Source of the DNA: Planctomycetota bacterium
GTDB taxonomy: Bacteria; Planctomycetota; Planctomycetia; Planctomycetales; Planctomycetaceae
Assembly (NCBI GenBank): GCA_003670925.1
Contig: QWQG01000105.1
Span: 1-37,900, forward strand
Length of the DNA stretch: 37,900 nt
Direction: 5' to 3'
The notes beneath the pieces were generated by a model that worked only from the letters and a program-made list of their open reading frames with translations, had not been told where the DNA came from and ran no database searches. Shown one piece after another: positions 26,195-34,428 of the stretch. How positions within the stretch are numbered: position 1 is the first letter of the stretch; each line of letters starts with the position of its first letter. The position numbers and the translations under genes are program-made.

Positions 26195-26242
26195 GAATCC
26201 CGCTTAATGTGCTATGAAAGGTATTGATCCTCGAGTGCTGTC

Positions 26243-26446
26243 ATGCCAAACGAAAATTCCCCACCTGACGAATCACGCGGCCTAATTGAAAAGCGATCTG
26301 TCAAAGATCGCCGAAAAAAAACTTTAGGCCGATTACCCGACGATGATGAAGGAAAGGCTGCCAACGCCGCTTCGGCGCGCAAGCCACCGCGAGATCGTCG
26401 CCAGCAAAAGAACTTCCGCGATCTGCTTGACGAAGACGACGAATAG
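26243..26446 (+). CDS. Very small highly charged hypothetical protein (67 aa)
   Basis: The 67-residue product begins MPNENSPPDESRGLIEKRSV and is made of alternating basic (KDRRKK, RKPPRDRR) and acidic (PDDDEG, LLDEDDE) patches, with no hydrophobic core. It is likely disordered. The charge pattern and the stop after an acidic tail suggest a real product rather than chance, but the ribosome site is weak (GATCCTCGAG upstream) and no family is recognised. It lies alone between a gene-poor region and a convergent hydrolase gene. Confidence 0.5.
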   Translation: MPNENSPPDESRGLIEKRSVKDRRKKTLGRLPDDDEGKAANAASARKPPRDRRQQKNFRDLLDEDDE

Positions 26447-26612
26447 TCGTCCCGACTGCATGCCGAAGACGATTGCATAAACGCAAAATCTAGGCGTCTA
26501 GGTTTGCTGCGCGGAGCCTTGCGTTCGTCAGCGTTCACGTCTAGTAAGCCGTTGGATTTGCGTTTCCTGTGGGCAGCAGTGCAGCATCTCGCTGCGCAGA
26601 GTGGCGTTAGAC

Positions 26613-27518
26613 CTATTTGGTCGTGTCCGACTGGAGATGCTTGGCGAAGAAGTCAAATCGGGCGTTCTCGATCTCAGCCTTGACCTCTGGCGGGGATTTC
26701 CCGAAGCCATGATCGCCGCCTTCGATGGTCATGAGTTTGGCTTCGACATCAGAGGCCAACAATCGGTCGATGAGCCAGACGGCCTGTTCATGAGCGACAT
26801 ATTTGTCATTCGTGCCGTGGATACACAGAGTCGGAGCAGCTTCGGGTGTCACCCAATACAACGGACTGGATTCGATGTGGCGGTGTCGTTGTTCCTGAAG
26901 ATTTCCACCCAGAAATAAGGGCAGAACTTCAGCGGCATCAACGCTGGCGTCGTATGACTTTGTGAAGTCGCTTGGGCCGTAGAAATTGACGACACACTTA
27001 ACGTTGCTAGAAAAATCGGCATTGCCACCGTCGCCTTCAAACTTTTTTACACCGCCCGTGACACCGAGAAACTGTGTCAGGTGACCGCCAGCCGACCCGC
27101 CGGTTGTCCCAATACGGTCTGGATCAATCTGATATTTATCCGCGTTAGCTCGCAACCAGCGGACCGCAGCTTTCACATCATGGACGGCTGCCGGAAACTG
27201 ATACTTTGGTGCCAGCCGATAACTTACCGTCACTGCGACGTAACCACGTTCGGCCAGTTGAATGCACAAGGTGTTAAAACTCTCGCGCGTGCCGGCCCGA
27301 AACCCTCCGCCATGGATGCAGACAACCGCTGGGAACGGCCCATGGCCCGCCTTCGGGCGTGCCATATTTAATTGCAGATGCTGATCGTCCGGATTTGTGT
27401 ATTCAATATTTTTTTCAAACACCACACTGTCCGGAACCGACTCCTGCGCAACCACAGGGTGAGTATAAGCCAACAGCAGAGAAGCCGCGATGAGCAGCGT
27501 TGTTCCCAAGAGTTGCAT
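26613..27518 (-). CDS. Exported alpha/beta hydrolase (esterase/lipase, HSL-like)
   Basis: The 301-residue product has a signal peptide (MQLLGTTLLIAASLLLAYTH, cleavage near VVAQ). The fold motifs are intact: oxyanion motif VCIHGGGFRAG, nucleophile elbow GTTGGSAGGHL (Ser in G-x-S-x-G), the acid in CIHGTNDKYV and the His in EGGDHGFGK. The H-G-G-G motif places it with hormone-sensitive-lipase/carboxylesterase-type enzymes that cleave esters. Planctomycetes have many such secreted enzymes, probably for polymer breakdown. The substrate is unknown. It is on the same strand as the DUF1501 gene upstream (140-base gap), but co-transcription is uncertain. Confidence 0.88.
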   Translation of the reverse strand: MQLLGTTLLIAASLLLAYTHPVVAQESVPDSVVFEKNIEYTNPDDQHLQLNMARPKAGHGPFPAVVCIHGGGFRAGTRESFNTLCIQLAERGYVAVTVSYRLAPKYQFPAAVHDVKAAVRWLRANADKYQIDPDRIGTTGGSAGGHLTQFLGVTGGVKKFEGDGGNADFSSNVKCVVNFYGPSDFTKSYDASVDAAEVLPLFLGGNLQEQRHRHIESSPLYWVTPEAAPTLCIHGTNDKYVAHEQAVWLIDRLLASDVEAKLMTIEGGDHGFGKSPPEVKAEIENARFDFFAKHLQSDTTK

Positions 27519-27658
27519 CAGGTTTTACTTTCTTCCAACATTAATTCCAGATGATTAGTCGGACGTCGTTACGCGGGGAGAGCAAATTGTGTGCGGACAC
27601 CGTTTTTATAAATTGACCACGAGCACACTAGGTAACCGAAGACGGCGGAGCGACTGAG

Positions 27659-29098
27659 TTACGATAGAATGCCTTCCACTACGTTACCATGAACATCCGT
27701 CAGGCGGTAGTCACGGCCTTGAAAACGGTACGTCAAACGCGTGTGGTCGAAGCCGAGAAGATGCAACAGCGTGGCATTCAGATCGTGAACGTGGACCGGG
27801 TGTTCGCTGACATTGAAACCCAGTTCATCCGTTTGGCCGTAGACATGCCCTGACTTAATACCTCCGCCTGCTAGCCAAACGCTGAAACAGCGGTTGTGAT
27901 GATCGCGTCCGTCGTTGCCACCTTGAACCATCGGCGTCCGACCAAACTCGCCGCCCCAAACGACAATAGTATCCTGCAGCAATCCGCGTTCTTTGAGATC
28001 GGCAACCAGAGCCGCACTGGCTTGGTCCGTGTCGAGCGCATTCTGGCGAACTCCAGCTGTCAGATTACCATGCTGATCCCAAGCTTCATGAAACAACTGC
28101 ACGAAACGCACGCCACGTTCAATGAGGCGACGCGATAGCAGGCAATTGCGCGCATAGTTGGCTTCGTTGGGGTCTTTGATTCCGTATCGTTCCAAAGTTT
28201 CCTTCGACTCACTTCCTAGGTTCATGAGTTCGGGAGCACTCGTCTGGAGGCGATACGCCATTTCGTAGCTTTGAATCCGAGCGGCAATTTCCGGATCACC
28301 GGCAGCCATGTATTCTAACGCATTAAGACGGTTCAGCGAATCTAGGGACGCGCGTTGCGCCTCAGCATCAATTCCAGCCGGATTGGACAGATACAGGACG
28401 GGATCGCCCTTGCTGCGAAACGGGATTCCGCCGTACATCGTCGGCAGAAAACCGCTACCATAGTTGCTCGCGCCGCCGCTGGTTCCTTTAGCGCTGGTGA
28501 GCACAACAAAGCCCGGCAGATCGGAAGATTCGCTGCCAAGGCCATAAAGTGACCACGAGCCAAAACTCGGACGGCCGAACTGCTGCGATCCGGTATTCAT
28601 CATGATCTGAGCCGGTGCGTGATTCACAGCGTCCGTCTGCATCGACCGAATCAGACAAATGTCGTCAGCAAGCTTCGCCGTGTGAGGCAGCACTTCGCTG
28701 AGTTCCATCCCGCACTGGCCATGCTTTTCGTATTTGAATTTAGGGCCGAGCAAGGCGGAATTCGGATTGATGAACGCCGCTCGATATCCTTTCAGAAGTT
28801 CTGCCGGAGGTAACTGGCCGTCGCGTTTTGTGAGTTCCGGTTTGTTGTCGAACATTTCCAGGTGACTCGGTGCCCCCGCGTGGAACATGTAGATCACACG
28901 TTTGGCTTTGCCGGGGAAATGCGGTTCCCGGGGAGCCAGTGGATTCGGTGACTCCCCATCTCTCAACGTCGCAGCCGCAGAATCCTGCGACAGCAAGGCT
29001 CCGGCAGCAATAGATCCTAGCCCCAGACCGCAGTCATTGAGAAACCATCGCCGCCGAAGAAAATTGGCGCGTGCGTCATGCAGGGACTTGTGATTCAT
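27659..29098 (-). CDS. DUF1501 family protein with Tat-like signal
   Basis: The start at 29098 gives 479 residues with an N-terminal NFLRRRWFLNDCGLGLGSIA, a twin-arginine-type signal (R-R-x-F-L). A longer frame to 29170 would bury it. The body shows the DUF1501 landmarks: VIYMFHAGAPSHLEMFDNKP, SMQTDAVNHAPAQIMMNTGS, WGGEFGRTPMVQGGNDGRDH and the end HVHDLNATLLHLLGFDH. DUF1501 proteins are secreted and have a sulfatase/alkaline-phosphatase-like fold. They abound in planctomycetes and usually pair with DUF1549/DUF1553 cytochrome-containing partners. No such partner is adjacent here. The function is not established. Confidence 0.92.
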   Translation of the reverse strand: MNHKSLHDARANFLRRRWFLNDCGLGLGSIAAGALLSQDSAAATLRDGESPNPLAPREPHFPGKAKRVIYMFHAGAPSHLEMFDNKPELTKRDGQLPPAELLKGYRAAFINPNSALLGPKFKYEKHGQCGMELSEVLPHTAKLADDICLIRSMQTDAVNHAPAQIMMNTGSQQFGRPSFGSWSLYGLGSESSDLPGFVVLTSAKGTSGGASNYGSGFLPTMYGGIPFRSKGDPVLYLSNPAGIDAEAQRASLDSLNRLNALEYMAAGDPEIAARIQSYEMAYRLQTSAPELMNLGSESKETLERYGIKDPNEANYARNCLLSRRLIERGVRFVQLFHEAWDQHGNLTAGVRQNALDTDQASAALVADLKERGLLQDTIVVWGGEFGRTPMVQGGNDGRDHHNRCFSVWLAGGGIKSGHVYGQTDELGFNVSEHPVHVHDLNATLLHLLGFDHTRLTYRFQGRDYRLTDVHGNVVEGILS

Positions 29099-29261
29099 AG
29101 GTAGCGACTCTTCTGAAACTGGACTCAAACATTTCAAGCGTCCGGGCACAAGGCACATCCTTGGAATCATGCCATCACGGGGACATAGCAGGATACCTCC
29201 CCGGAAGCCTGAACTTCTACCGTAATTCTACTGTTCCACCGTGATTCCTAGCGTTCCATCT

Positions 29262-31301
29262 TCATCTCACGCGAAGATACAGATAGACGACCGACGACCA
29301 GAAAAATGCAGTGAAGGCCAGTGCCGTGGCGAGTACTTGCCAGAATGGATACCAACGGCGAGCCCGAAAAAGGTGTCTGGCAGCCAGTGAGAACGGAACA
29401 GCAGCGAAGAAGCCTCCCAGAAACACCCACTCAAACACGAGGCTTAAACGTCGGCATGTCAGAAAATACAACAAACAACCCCCAAGAAAAGCCACGCAGG
29501 ACAGACCTGACTGAAAACGTTCATGGCCTGCCATCGGCCTGCGTTTCAATACAATGCGATCGATGAACGGCTGAAAGACGGCAAACAGACAAACGGGCCA
29601 TGTAAAAACAAATTCGTGCAGCATGGGGCTGAGGAATGTGGTGCCACCGGCTCCGACAAGAAACACGATCGCCCAGAAAGTCGTTTCACGCGAAAGCCGC
29701 GACGCCTTTCGGAAATTCGGAATCACCGTCAGCATCGCCGTGATCAACAGACAGCCGCACATGATTCCCAACAGACAAATCTGAAACCACAATGTCAGCC
29801 ACTTCATGGATGGCAGGTCGAATGCGTATTCCGGCTCAACGCCAAGAATCACGCTGGCCCAGTCGAAGTAGGCCGTCTGAGGAATCTCCGCCGTCGTCAT
29901 CGCCCGGCTACGAACATTCTGCTGCAGTGACTGTGGATCGCCAAGGAACAAGCACGCTGCCCGACTCTGATTACGAACAAACAGCCGACCATGGGACAAC
30001 GCAGGCTGAGTCCATGAGATTTCTCCCGACAGGACAGAGACCCGTGCAAGCTCTTCGTATCGTTCCCGAGTCGCACGCGCGAGGATAAGTTCGCCCAGGT
30101 CGTTGAACAGAATCAGTTTTCCGTCCACCGCGATGACGGTGGCATGGCCAATGAGCGGCGTATCCTGAGAGGCGGTTACCGGCGGAGCGTCGGTGGAGTT
30201 CTGTCGAAGCGGACGACCGTCACCCACAGACCAGCATTCTTCACCGGTCATAAAGTCGATACACCGAAACACGCCACGCGTGGATCGGTGTGTCTTCGCC
30301 TGCGCCTCGCGCACATCGAACCCATAGATGGCTCCGTCTATCAGCACGCTGGAAAAGATGTCGTTGGACATCAATGACTGCTTGCCAAGCGATCTCACAG
30401 AAGCAGTCGGATCACTGGTGAGTTCAAGCATTTCTGAACCAGCACGGAACGGGCTTGAAATCCAGAGATGAGGCTCGCGATACAGTGGCCAGGACGAATG
30501 TTCGTCGTAGCCTTGCGACAGATCATGTCTCCACAGCAGTTGACCAGTGCTGAGGTCGTGGCAGACCAGTACATTTTCCAGATAACCCAACACCCGTGAT
30601 CGGCCTTCAAACGTAATCGGAAATGCTGGAGCGTAACTTCCGGCATCGTCGCCGGAACGCCATTTCACCTGTCCGGTCTTTGCCTCCAGTGCAACCATGC
30701 TCGCATTCGCGCAGCCGACCGGCAGCACAACCAGGCCATCCACCACAGTCGGCGAACAGGCATAGCCAAACCCCGTCAATTCACAGCCAAAGGTTTCGGC
30801 CAGATCCACAGACCACTGCAGAGTTCCAGTGTTCGAATCGAGGCATCCAATCAGCCCGGCGGGGCTCGCAAAATAGATCAGGCCATCGTCATATGTCGGA
30901 GTCGCTCGCGGACCGGGATAGACACCGGCGGGATCGTATGCCCAGGCGTATCGGTATTCCCAAAGCGTCTTGCCGGTGTTGGCATTCATGCAGATCAGAT
31001 ATTGACCGCTGAGACTCTGATACTGAGTCGCGATGCGATCGCCCCACGCAATGAACGCTGAGTATCCTTGCCCCAGTTCACGAGTCCATAACACGGGTGG
31101 ACCTTGCGCAGGCCAGGAATCCGCAATTCCCGACTCATCCGAGATTCCATCCCACCGTGGCCCACGAATCCCCGGCCAGTCGAACCGTTCGTCGGCCACC
31201 AGCGGCTGAAGACAGCTCACAGACAGCAACGCTACGCCGCACAGCGTGAACCATTTCAGACCGAGATGTCTCAGAAAGTGGCTTGGTGAAGTACGCGGCA
31301 T
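29262..31301 (-). CDS. PQQ-like beta-propeller protein with C-terminal membrane domain
   Basis: The start at 31301 places a signal peptide at the N-terminus (LGLKWFTLCGVALLSVSC), and a frame 28 codons longer is less likely. Residues about 40-480 form a PQQ-binding-like beta-propeller with repeated blades: WPGIRGPRWDG, MNANTGKTLWEYRY, DSNTGTLQWSVDLAE, EAKTGQVKWRSGD and LSTGQLLWRHDLS. These N/K-T-G-x-x-x-W motifs mark the outward strand. From about residue 500 to 679 five or six membrane segments follow. The propeller may be a scaffold rather than an enzyme, since no heme or metal site is evident. The combination with a membrane domain suggests a fixed envelope protein. The gene diverges from rsmB. 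Confidence 0.85.
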   Translation of the reverse strand: MPRTSPSHFLRHLGLKWFTLCGVALLSVSCLQPLVADERFDWPGIRGPRWDGISDESGIADSWPAQGPPVLWTRELGQGYSAFIAWGDRIATQYQSLSGQYLICMNANTGKTLWEYRYAWAYDPAGVYPGPRATPTYDDGLIYFASPAGLIGCLDSNTGTLQWSVDLAETFGCELTGFGYACSPTVVDGLVVLPVGCANASMVALEAKTGQVKWRSGDDAGSYAPAFPITFEGRSRVLGYLENVLVCHDLSTGQLLWRHDLSQGYDEHSSWPLYREPHLWISSPFRAGSEMLELTSDPTASVRSLGKQSLMSNDIFSSVLIDGAIYGFDVREAQAKTHRSTRGVFRCIDFMTGEECWSVGDGRPLRQNSTDAPPVTASQDTPLIGHATVIAVDGKLILFNDLGELILARATRERYEELARVSVLSGEISWTQPALSHGRLFVRNQSRAACLFLGDPQSLQQNVRSRAMTTAEIPQTAYFDWASVILGVEPEYAFDLPSMKWLTLWFQICLLGIMCGCLLITAMLTVIPNFRKASRLSRETTFWAIVFLVGAGGTTFLSPMLHEFVFTWPVCLFAVFQPFIDRIVLKRRPMAGHERFQSGLSCVAFLGGCLLYFLTCRRLSLVFEWVFLGGFFAAVPFSLAARHLFRARRWYPFWQVLATALAFTAFFWSSVVYLYLRVR

Positions 31302-31306
31302 GATGA

Positions 31307-31318
31307 ATGAGCGCTCAT
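31307..31318. promoter_or_regulatory. 12-bp perfect palindrome ATGAGCGCTCAT
   Basis: The palindrome sits 6 bases upstream of the start codon of the minus-strand propeller gene. It could be an operator or translational control element. Twelve perfect bases can also occur by chance at this scale, so confidence is low. Confidence 0.25.
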
Positions 31319-31594
31319 GAAGAGGAAGATCAGGGCGACAACCAAAGTCGCTGCCATTCGTAGTTAAAACCAAGCGACGCGGCACTCTCTCAATTTTCCC
31401 TTGATTTGATTCTTCACCGGAAACACATCATCGTGCTTCGCTGCTACAATGCCGATGGGATGATTTTTCTATGTAACTTGACTTATAGCACGTTGGAACA
31501 TGCGTCACATGTGTCACAACGACAGGATCGCTACTTTGTTCTACGAACGGCAACGAATCAATATTTGGATCGATCAAACGTCTCCGGCCCTGCT

Positions 31595-31600
31595 AGGAGG
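31595..31600 (+). promoter_or_regulatory. Ribosome binding site AGGAGG that fixes the GTG start of rsmB
   Basis: A full AGGAGG lies 6 bases before the GTG at 31607. No comparable site precedes the longer open frame, so this decides the start of the methyltransferase. Confidence 0.75.
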
Positions 31601-31606
31601 TCTGTC

Positions 31607-33040
31607 GTGAGTGACGTATGGAATAAGTCGGCCAGAACAACAGCCGCCGAAGATTGTGTGAACCTGCGTTTTCCTTACGAAAATGGCCGGATATTTGCGT
31701 TCGCGGTGCTGCAAGAATTTGAGCAGTCAGATCGATTCATTCAAGATATCATGGCTGATCTGGATGCGCGGCATTCGCTCAGCAGTGCGGATCGTTCCTT
31801 AGCTCTCGACGTGGCCGCTGGCGTGGTGCGCCGCAGTCGAACGCTGGACGTTGTCATCCAGTCACGCATCACTAGGCCACGACATAAAGTAGAACCCGAC
31901 CTGTGGCGCGTCTTACGGATTGGGGCGTACCAACTTCTGTTTTCGCGAACTCCCGATCATGCGGCGGTCGATTCGACTGTGGATCTGTGTCGTCTGCTTG
32001 ACCGTCCGCGCTGGACAGGATTTGTCAATGGCGTGCTGCGGGGTATTGGTCGATTGCTGTCAGACGCACTGGCCACCGGGCCTGCCGCGACTTCCCTTCC
32101 GACATCACGCAGCCAGTGGCGCAGCCTAAATGAGGCGATCTTACCGAATCCGCAGACGCAGCGGATGCAATACTATGCTGATGCCTTTTCTCTGCCGCAA
32201 ACCATTGCACAACGCTGGACTTCGCGACTGTCCGACACGGATCTGATTGCGGCTTGTTTTCATACGATCGATCCGCCCGCCACATCCTTGCGCGTAAATT
32301 CGCTGCGTGCTGATCGTGATACGGTGTTGCATTCGTTGACAGTTGCCGGTTGCAAAGCGTCGTCGGGAACACTCAACGGGAGCATTCAGCTCGAACAGTC
32401 ACCTCGGCTTGAGACGTTGCCCGGATACGCCGAAGGACTCTGGAGTGTGCAGGACGAAGCGGCGATGTCGGCTTCGTTGTTACTCGCACCACAACCCGGC
32501 GAATCTATTCTTGATTTCTGCGCCGCACCAGGTGGAAAGACAACTCATCTTGCGGAATTAAGCGGTGACAAAGCAACCATTGTCGCCTGCGACGTCGCCA
32601 GTGGACGACTGCAGCGGATTCGTGAAAACGCCGCACGCTTGCAGTTGACGTCCATCCAGCCGATGCTGATCCCCAAAGATGGCCGAGATCTGCCCGCCGG
32701 TCCCTTTGACGCGGTTCTGGTCGATGTCCCGTGCTCTAATACCGGCGTACTCAACCGGCGGCCTGAGGCGCGTTGGCGATTTAATCAAGTCGGACTTGAG
32801 GAACTGGTCGTGCTGCAAACGCGATTGCTGCTTCAGGCGTGTGAACTCGTCCGCCCCGGTGGACGTGTCGTGTATTCCACATGCAGCATGGAACCGGAAG
32901 AGAATCGAGGAGTGGTCGATACCGTGCTGATGGCTTTGAAAGAATTCCGTCTGGACCGCGAAATTCAGCATCACCCGGGACAACCCGCCGACGGGGCTTA
33001 TCAGGCGCTGCTGATTCGATCTGGCACCTCACTCGTCTGA
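31607..33040 (+). CDS. rsmB: 16S rRNA (cytosine967-C5)-methyltransferase
   Basis: Starting at the GTG after AGGAGG, the product has 477 residues. The N-terminal 150 residues form a NusB-like RNA-binding domain (RIFAFAVLQEF; RIGAYQLLFSRTPDHAAVDS; FVNGVLRGIGR). The methyltransferase part has SAM motif I DFCAAPGGKTTHLAEL (about 303), the DVPCSNTGVLNRRPEARW motif with one catalytic Cys (about 376) and VVYSTCSMEPEEN with the other (about 424). This two-Cys pattern defines the RNA m5C methyltransferases of the RsmB/Fmu type, which methylate C967 of 16S rRNA in Escherichia coli. No fmt or def gene is adjacent, unlike in proteobacteria. The enzyme is cytoplasmic. Confidence 0.94.
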   Translation: MSDVWNKSARTTAAEDCVNLRFPYENGRIFAFAVLQEFEQSDRFIQDIMADLDARHSLSSADRSLALDVAAGVVRRSRTLDVVIQSRITRPRHKVEPDLWRVLRIGAYQLLFSRTPDHAAVDSTVDLCRLLDRPRWTGFVNGVLRGIGRLLSDALATGPAATSLPTSRSQWRSLNEAILPNPQTQRMQYYADAFSLPQTIAQRWTSRLSDTDLIAACFHTIDPPATSLRVNSLRADRDTVLHSLTVAGCKASSGTLNGSIQLEQSPRLETLPGYAEGLWSVQDEAAMSASLLLAPQPGESILDFCAAPGGKTTHLAELSGDKATIVACDVASGRLQRIRENAARLQLTSIQPMLIPKDGRDLPAGPFDAVLVDVPCSNTGVLNRRPEARWRFNQVGLEELVVLQTRLLLQACELVRPGGRVVYSTCSMEPEENRGVVDTVLMALKEFRLDREIQHHPGQPADGAYQALLIRSGTSLV

Positions 33041-33177
33041 TCGTCGAAAAATTCGCGATTACGAGGCTTTTCCGCATCGCATTTTTGCGTCTCTAAACGG
33101 ATCGGAGCCAATGCGGCACCACAAAACGCTGCGACTGTCTTCAGTGACAACTGACCCGACACACGCTGAAATGAGAA

Positions 33178-33210
33178 AAGCCGCGTTGGATCTTGAATCC
33201 ACTGCGGCTT
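33178..33210 (-). terminator. Rho-independent terminator of the coiled-coil gene
   Basis: Read on the minus strand, AAGCCGC and GCGGCTT form a 7-bp stem that continues through a 2x2 mismatch into a 5-bp TGGAT/ATCCA helix with a 5-base loop, followed by a U-rich CTTTTCTC. It lies about 40 bases after the stop of the minus-strand coiled-coil gene. Confidence 0.6.
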
Positions 33211-33247
33211 CCCTAGATTTCTATGCTGACCGCATGACACTCGAGGC

Positions 33248-34018
33248 TTAGTTTTGGGGAACTTCTTCGCTTGGAGCTGTGCCGCCATCGGTAGCCGGTT
33301 TGTCAGCATCAGGCTTCACATCATCTTTTGCTTTTTCTTCAGCTTCGATGGCGGCCTTCTTTGATTCCGCTGCCTCTTGTTTAAACTTTTCCAATTCCTG
33401 CTGGTTGAGCAGTGCGGCTGCTTCAGCAGCCGTATTTGCAGCTGTCATGTCAGTCAGTTTTTGTGCCAGTTCATCGCGAGCTATTTTGAGGCTGTCGCGT
33501 TCTTCAGTAGTCTTCTTAATCTCAGCTTGAACAGCCTGAACTGATTCTTCCATCTTCTTCGCGGCGTCCCGGAGATTGGCAATTTGGTCAACGCTTTGCT
33601 TATGACTGGCTTCGGCTTTGTCGCCCCGTTCCTTCTGCACGGAAACTGTCTGACGCTCTGCTTCCAACTGCTGTGTCAGTTCCGCAATCTGGCTCTGCAT
33701 CGCTGCCTGCAATTTGGCTGCCTCAGACTGAACTGCTTCGATATTAGTTTTTACTGTGGCGAGTTCACTTTGGGTATTCTCAAGTTCAATCTCCATATCG
33801 TCCGCATCTTCAGCGCGGCTGAGTGCTTTTGCGTATGGCAACATTTCCCGGCAAGTTCCGTCCTTCGCCTTATACCAGCGCGTTGTTACACAGCTATTAC
33901 CCCGGCTCGTTGTGGGGGAGCAGTTTGAGTTGCCAGACAATCGGCTACCACGAAGACCAGCCTCCGCAACCATTCCTCCAGCTGAAAAGAACACCAAAAC
34001 GATGTATAATGTTTTCAT
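33248..34018 (-). CDS. Exported coiled-coil protein of unknown function
   Basis: The ATG at 34018 follows GAGGGA by about 6 bases and puts a signal peptide (MKTLYIVLVFFSAGGMVAEA) at the N-terminus. A start 8 codons earlier has no such site. After a short Cys-containing stretch with three Cys (residues about 33-58), residues about 70-230 form a nearly continuous coiled coil with heptads rich in Ala, Glu, Lys and Gln. The last 25 residues are acidic, Pro- and Thr-rich. The protein has 256 residues and no enzymatic motif. A structural envelope role is plausible. The gene has its own terminator and seems monocistronic. Confidence 0.72.
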   Translation of the reverse strand: MKTLYIVLVFFSAGGMVAEAGLRGSRLSGNSNCSPTTSRGNSCVTTRWYKAKDGTCREMLPYAKALSRAEDADDMEIELENTQSELATVKTNIEAVQSEAAKLQAAMQSQIAELTQQLEAERQTVSVQKERGDKAEASHKQSVDQIANLRDAAKKMEESVQAVQAEIKKTTEERDSLKIARDELAQKLTDMTAANTAAEAAALLNQQELEKFKQEAAESKKAAIEAEEKAKDDVKPDADKPATDGGTAPSEEVPQN

Positions 34019-34428
34019 GTCAATTCCCTCGTCCGAATCCAAGTGAGGTGGCGAAAAATCATTCCGCCGGATGCATCTGTGTCATTAAACTTTAGGAGAA
34101 GATTCCTCAGCCAACGTATTTTTGCCATAGTTTAGCACGTAGGTTCGCCCAACTTCTCAGAGAATGTGGCGAAAAAACGGATTCTGCGGCATTTGCGTGG
34201 GATTTTCCACTTAGTTTCCCCTGAACAGAGAATCTATCTGATCCTAGGCTACATGCCGGAAGTCGCTGCGTTCCACATCATTTATGGAACGCACGGCAAG
34301 CGGTTTCGACGAGCAACTCATGCTTGTTATTTGCATGATCGAGTCAAACGGAATTCGTGATCGTTTCCCCCGGACAACAGATTCACGCGCGACAAGTCTC
34401 GCTAAGATTCCAATTGAAAGCATGAGAT
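34019..34428. other. Intergenic region with an 8-bp inverted repeat
   Basis: About 410 bases without a supported gene. TGCGTTCC (34267-34274) and GGAACGCA (34286-34293) form a perfect 8-bp stem with an 11-base loop. The hairpin could end rsgA transcription (minus strand), since it lies downstream of that gene's stop, but no U-run follows. Short open frames here look like chance. Confidence 0.45.

Larger units (their letters stand above)
25459..26242. other. Long gene-poor, AT-rich region
   Basis: About 784 bases hold no frame with a ribosome site or family resemblance. The composition is visibly more AT-rich than the neighbours, especially 25940-26080. Small hairpins occur, for example CTTCCA/TGGAAG near 25856-25873 and the two inverted repeats listed separately. 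The region could hold promoters for the flanking divergent genes, a non-coding RNA or decayed DNA. I could not recognise a known RNA family. Confidence 0.5.
31302..31606. other. Intergenic region upstream of rsmB
   Basis: These 305 bases separate the propeller gene and rsmB, which diverge. The rsmB frame is open upstream to 31406, but the strong ribosome site at 31595 shows the true start is 31607. A possible -10-like TACAAT lies at 31445-31450 without a matching -35. A palindrome at 31307-31318 is listed separately. Confidence 0.45.

Noticed and set aside
31406-31606. N-terminal extension of RsmB
   Set aside because: The AGGAGG at 31595 fixes the GTG start at 31607, and the extension has no family resemblance.
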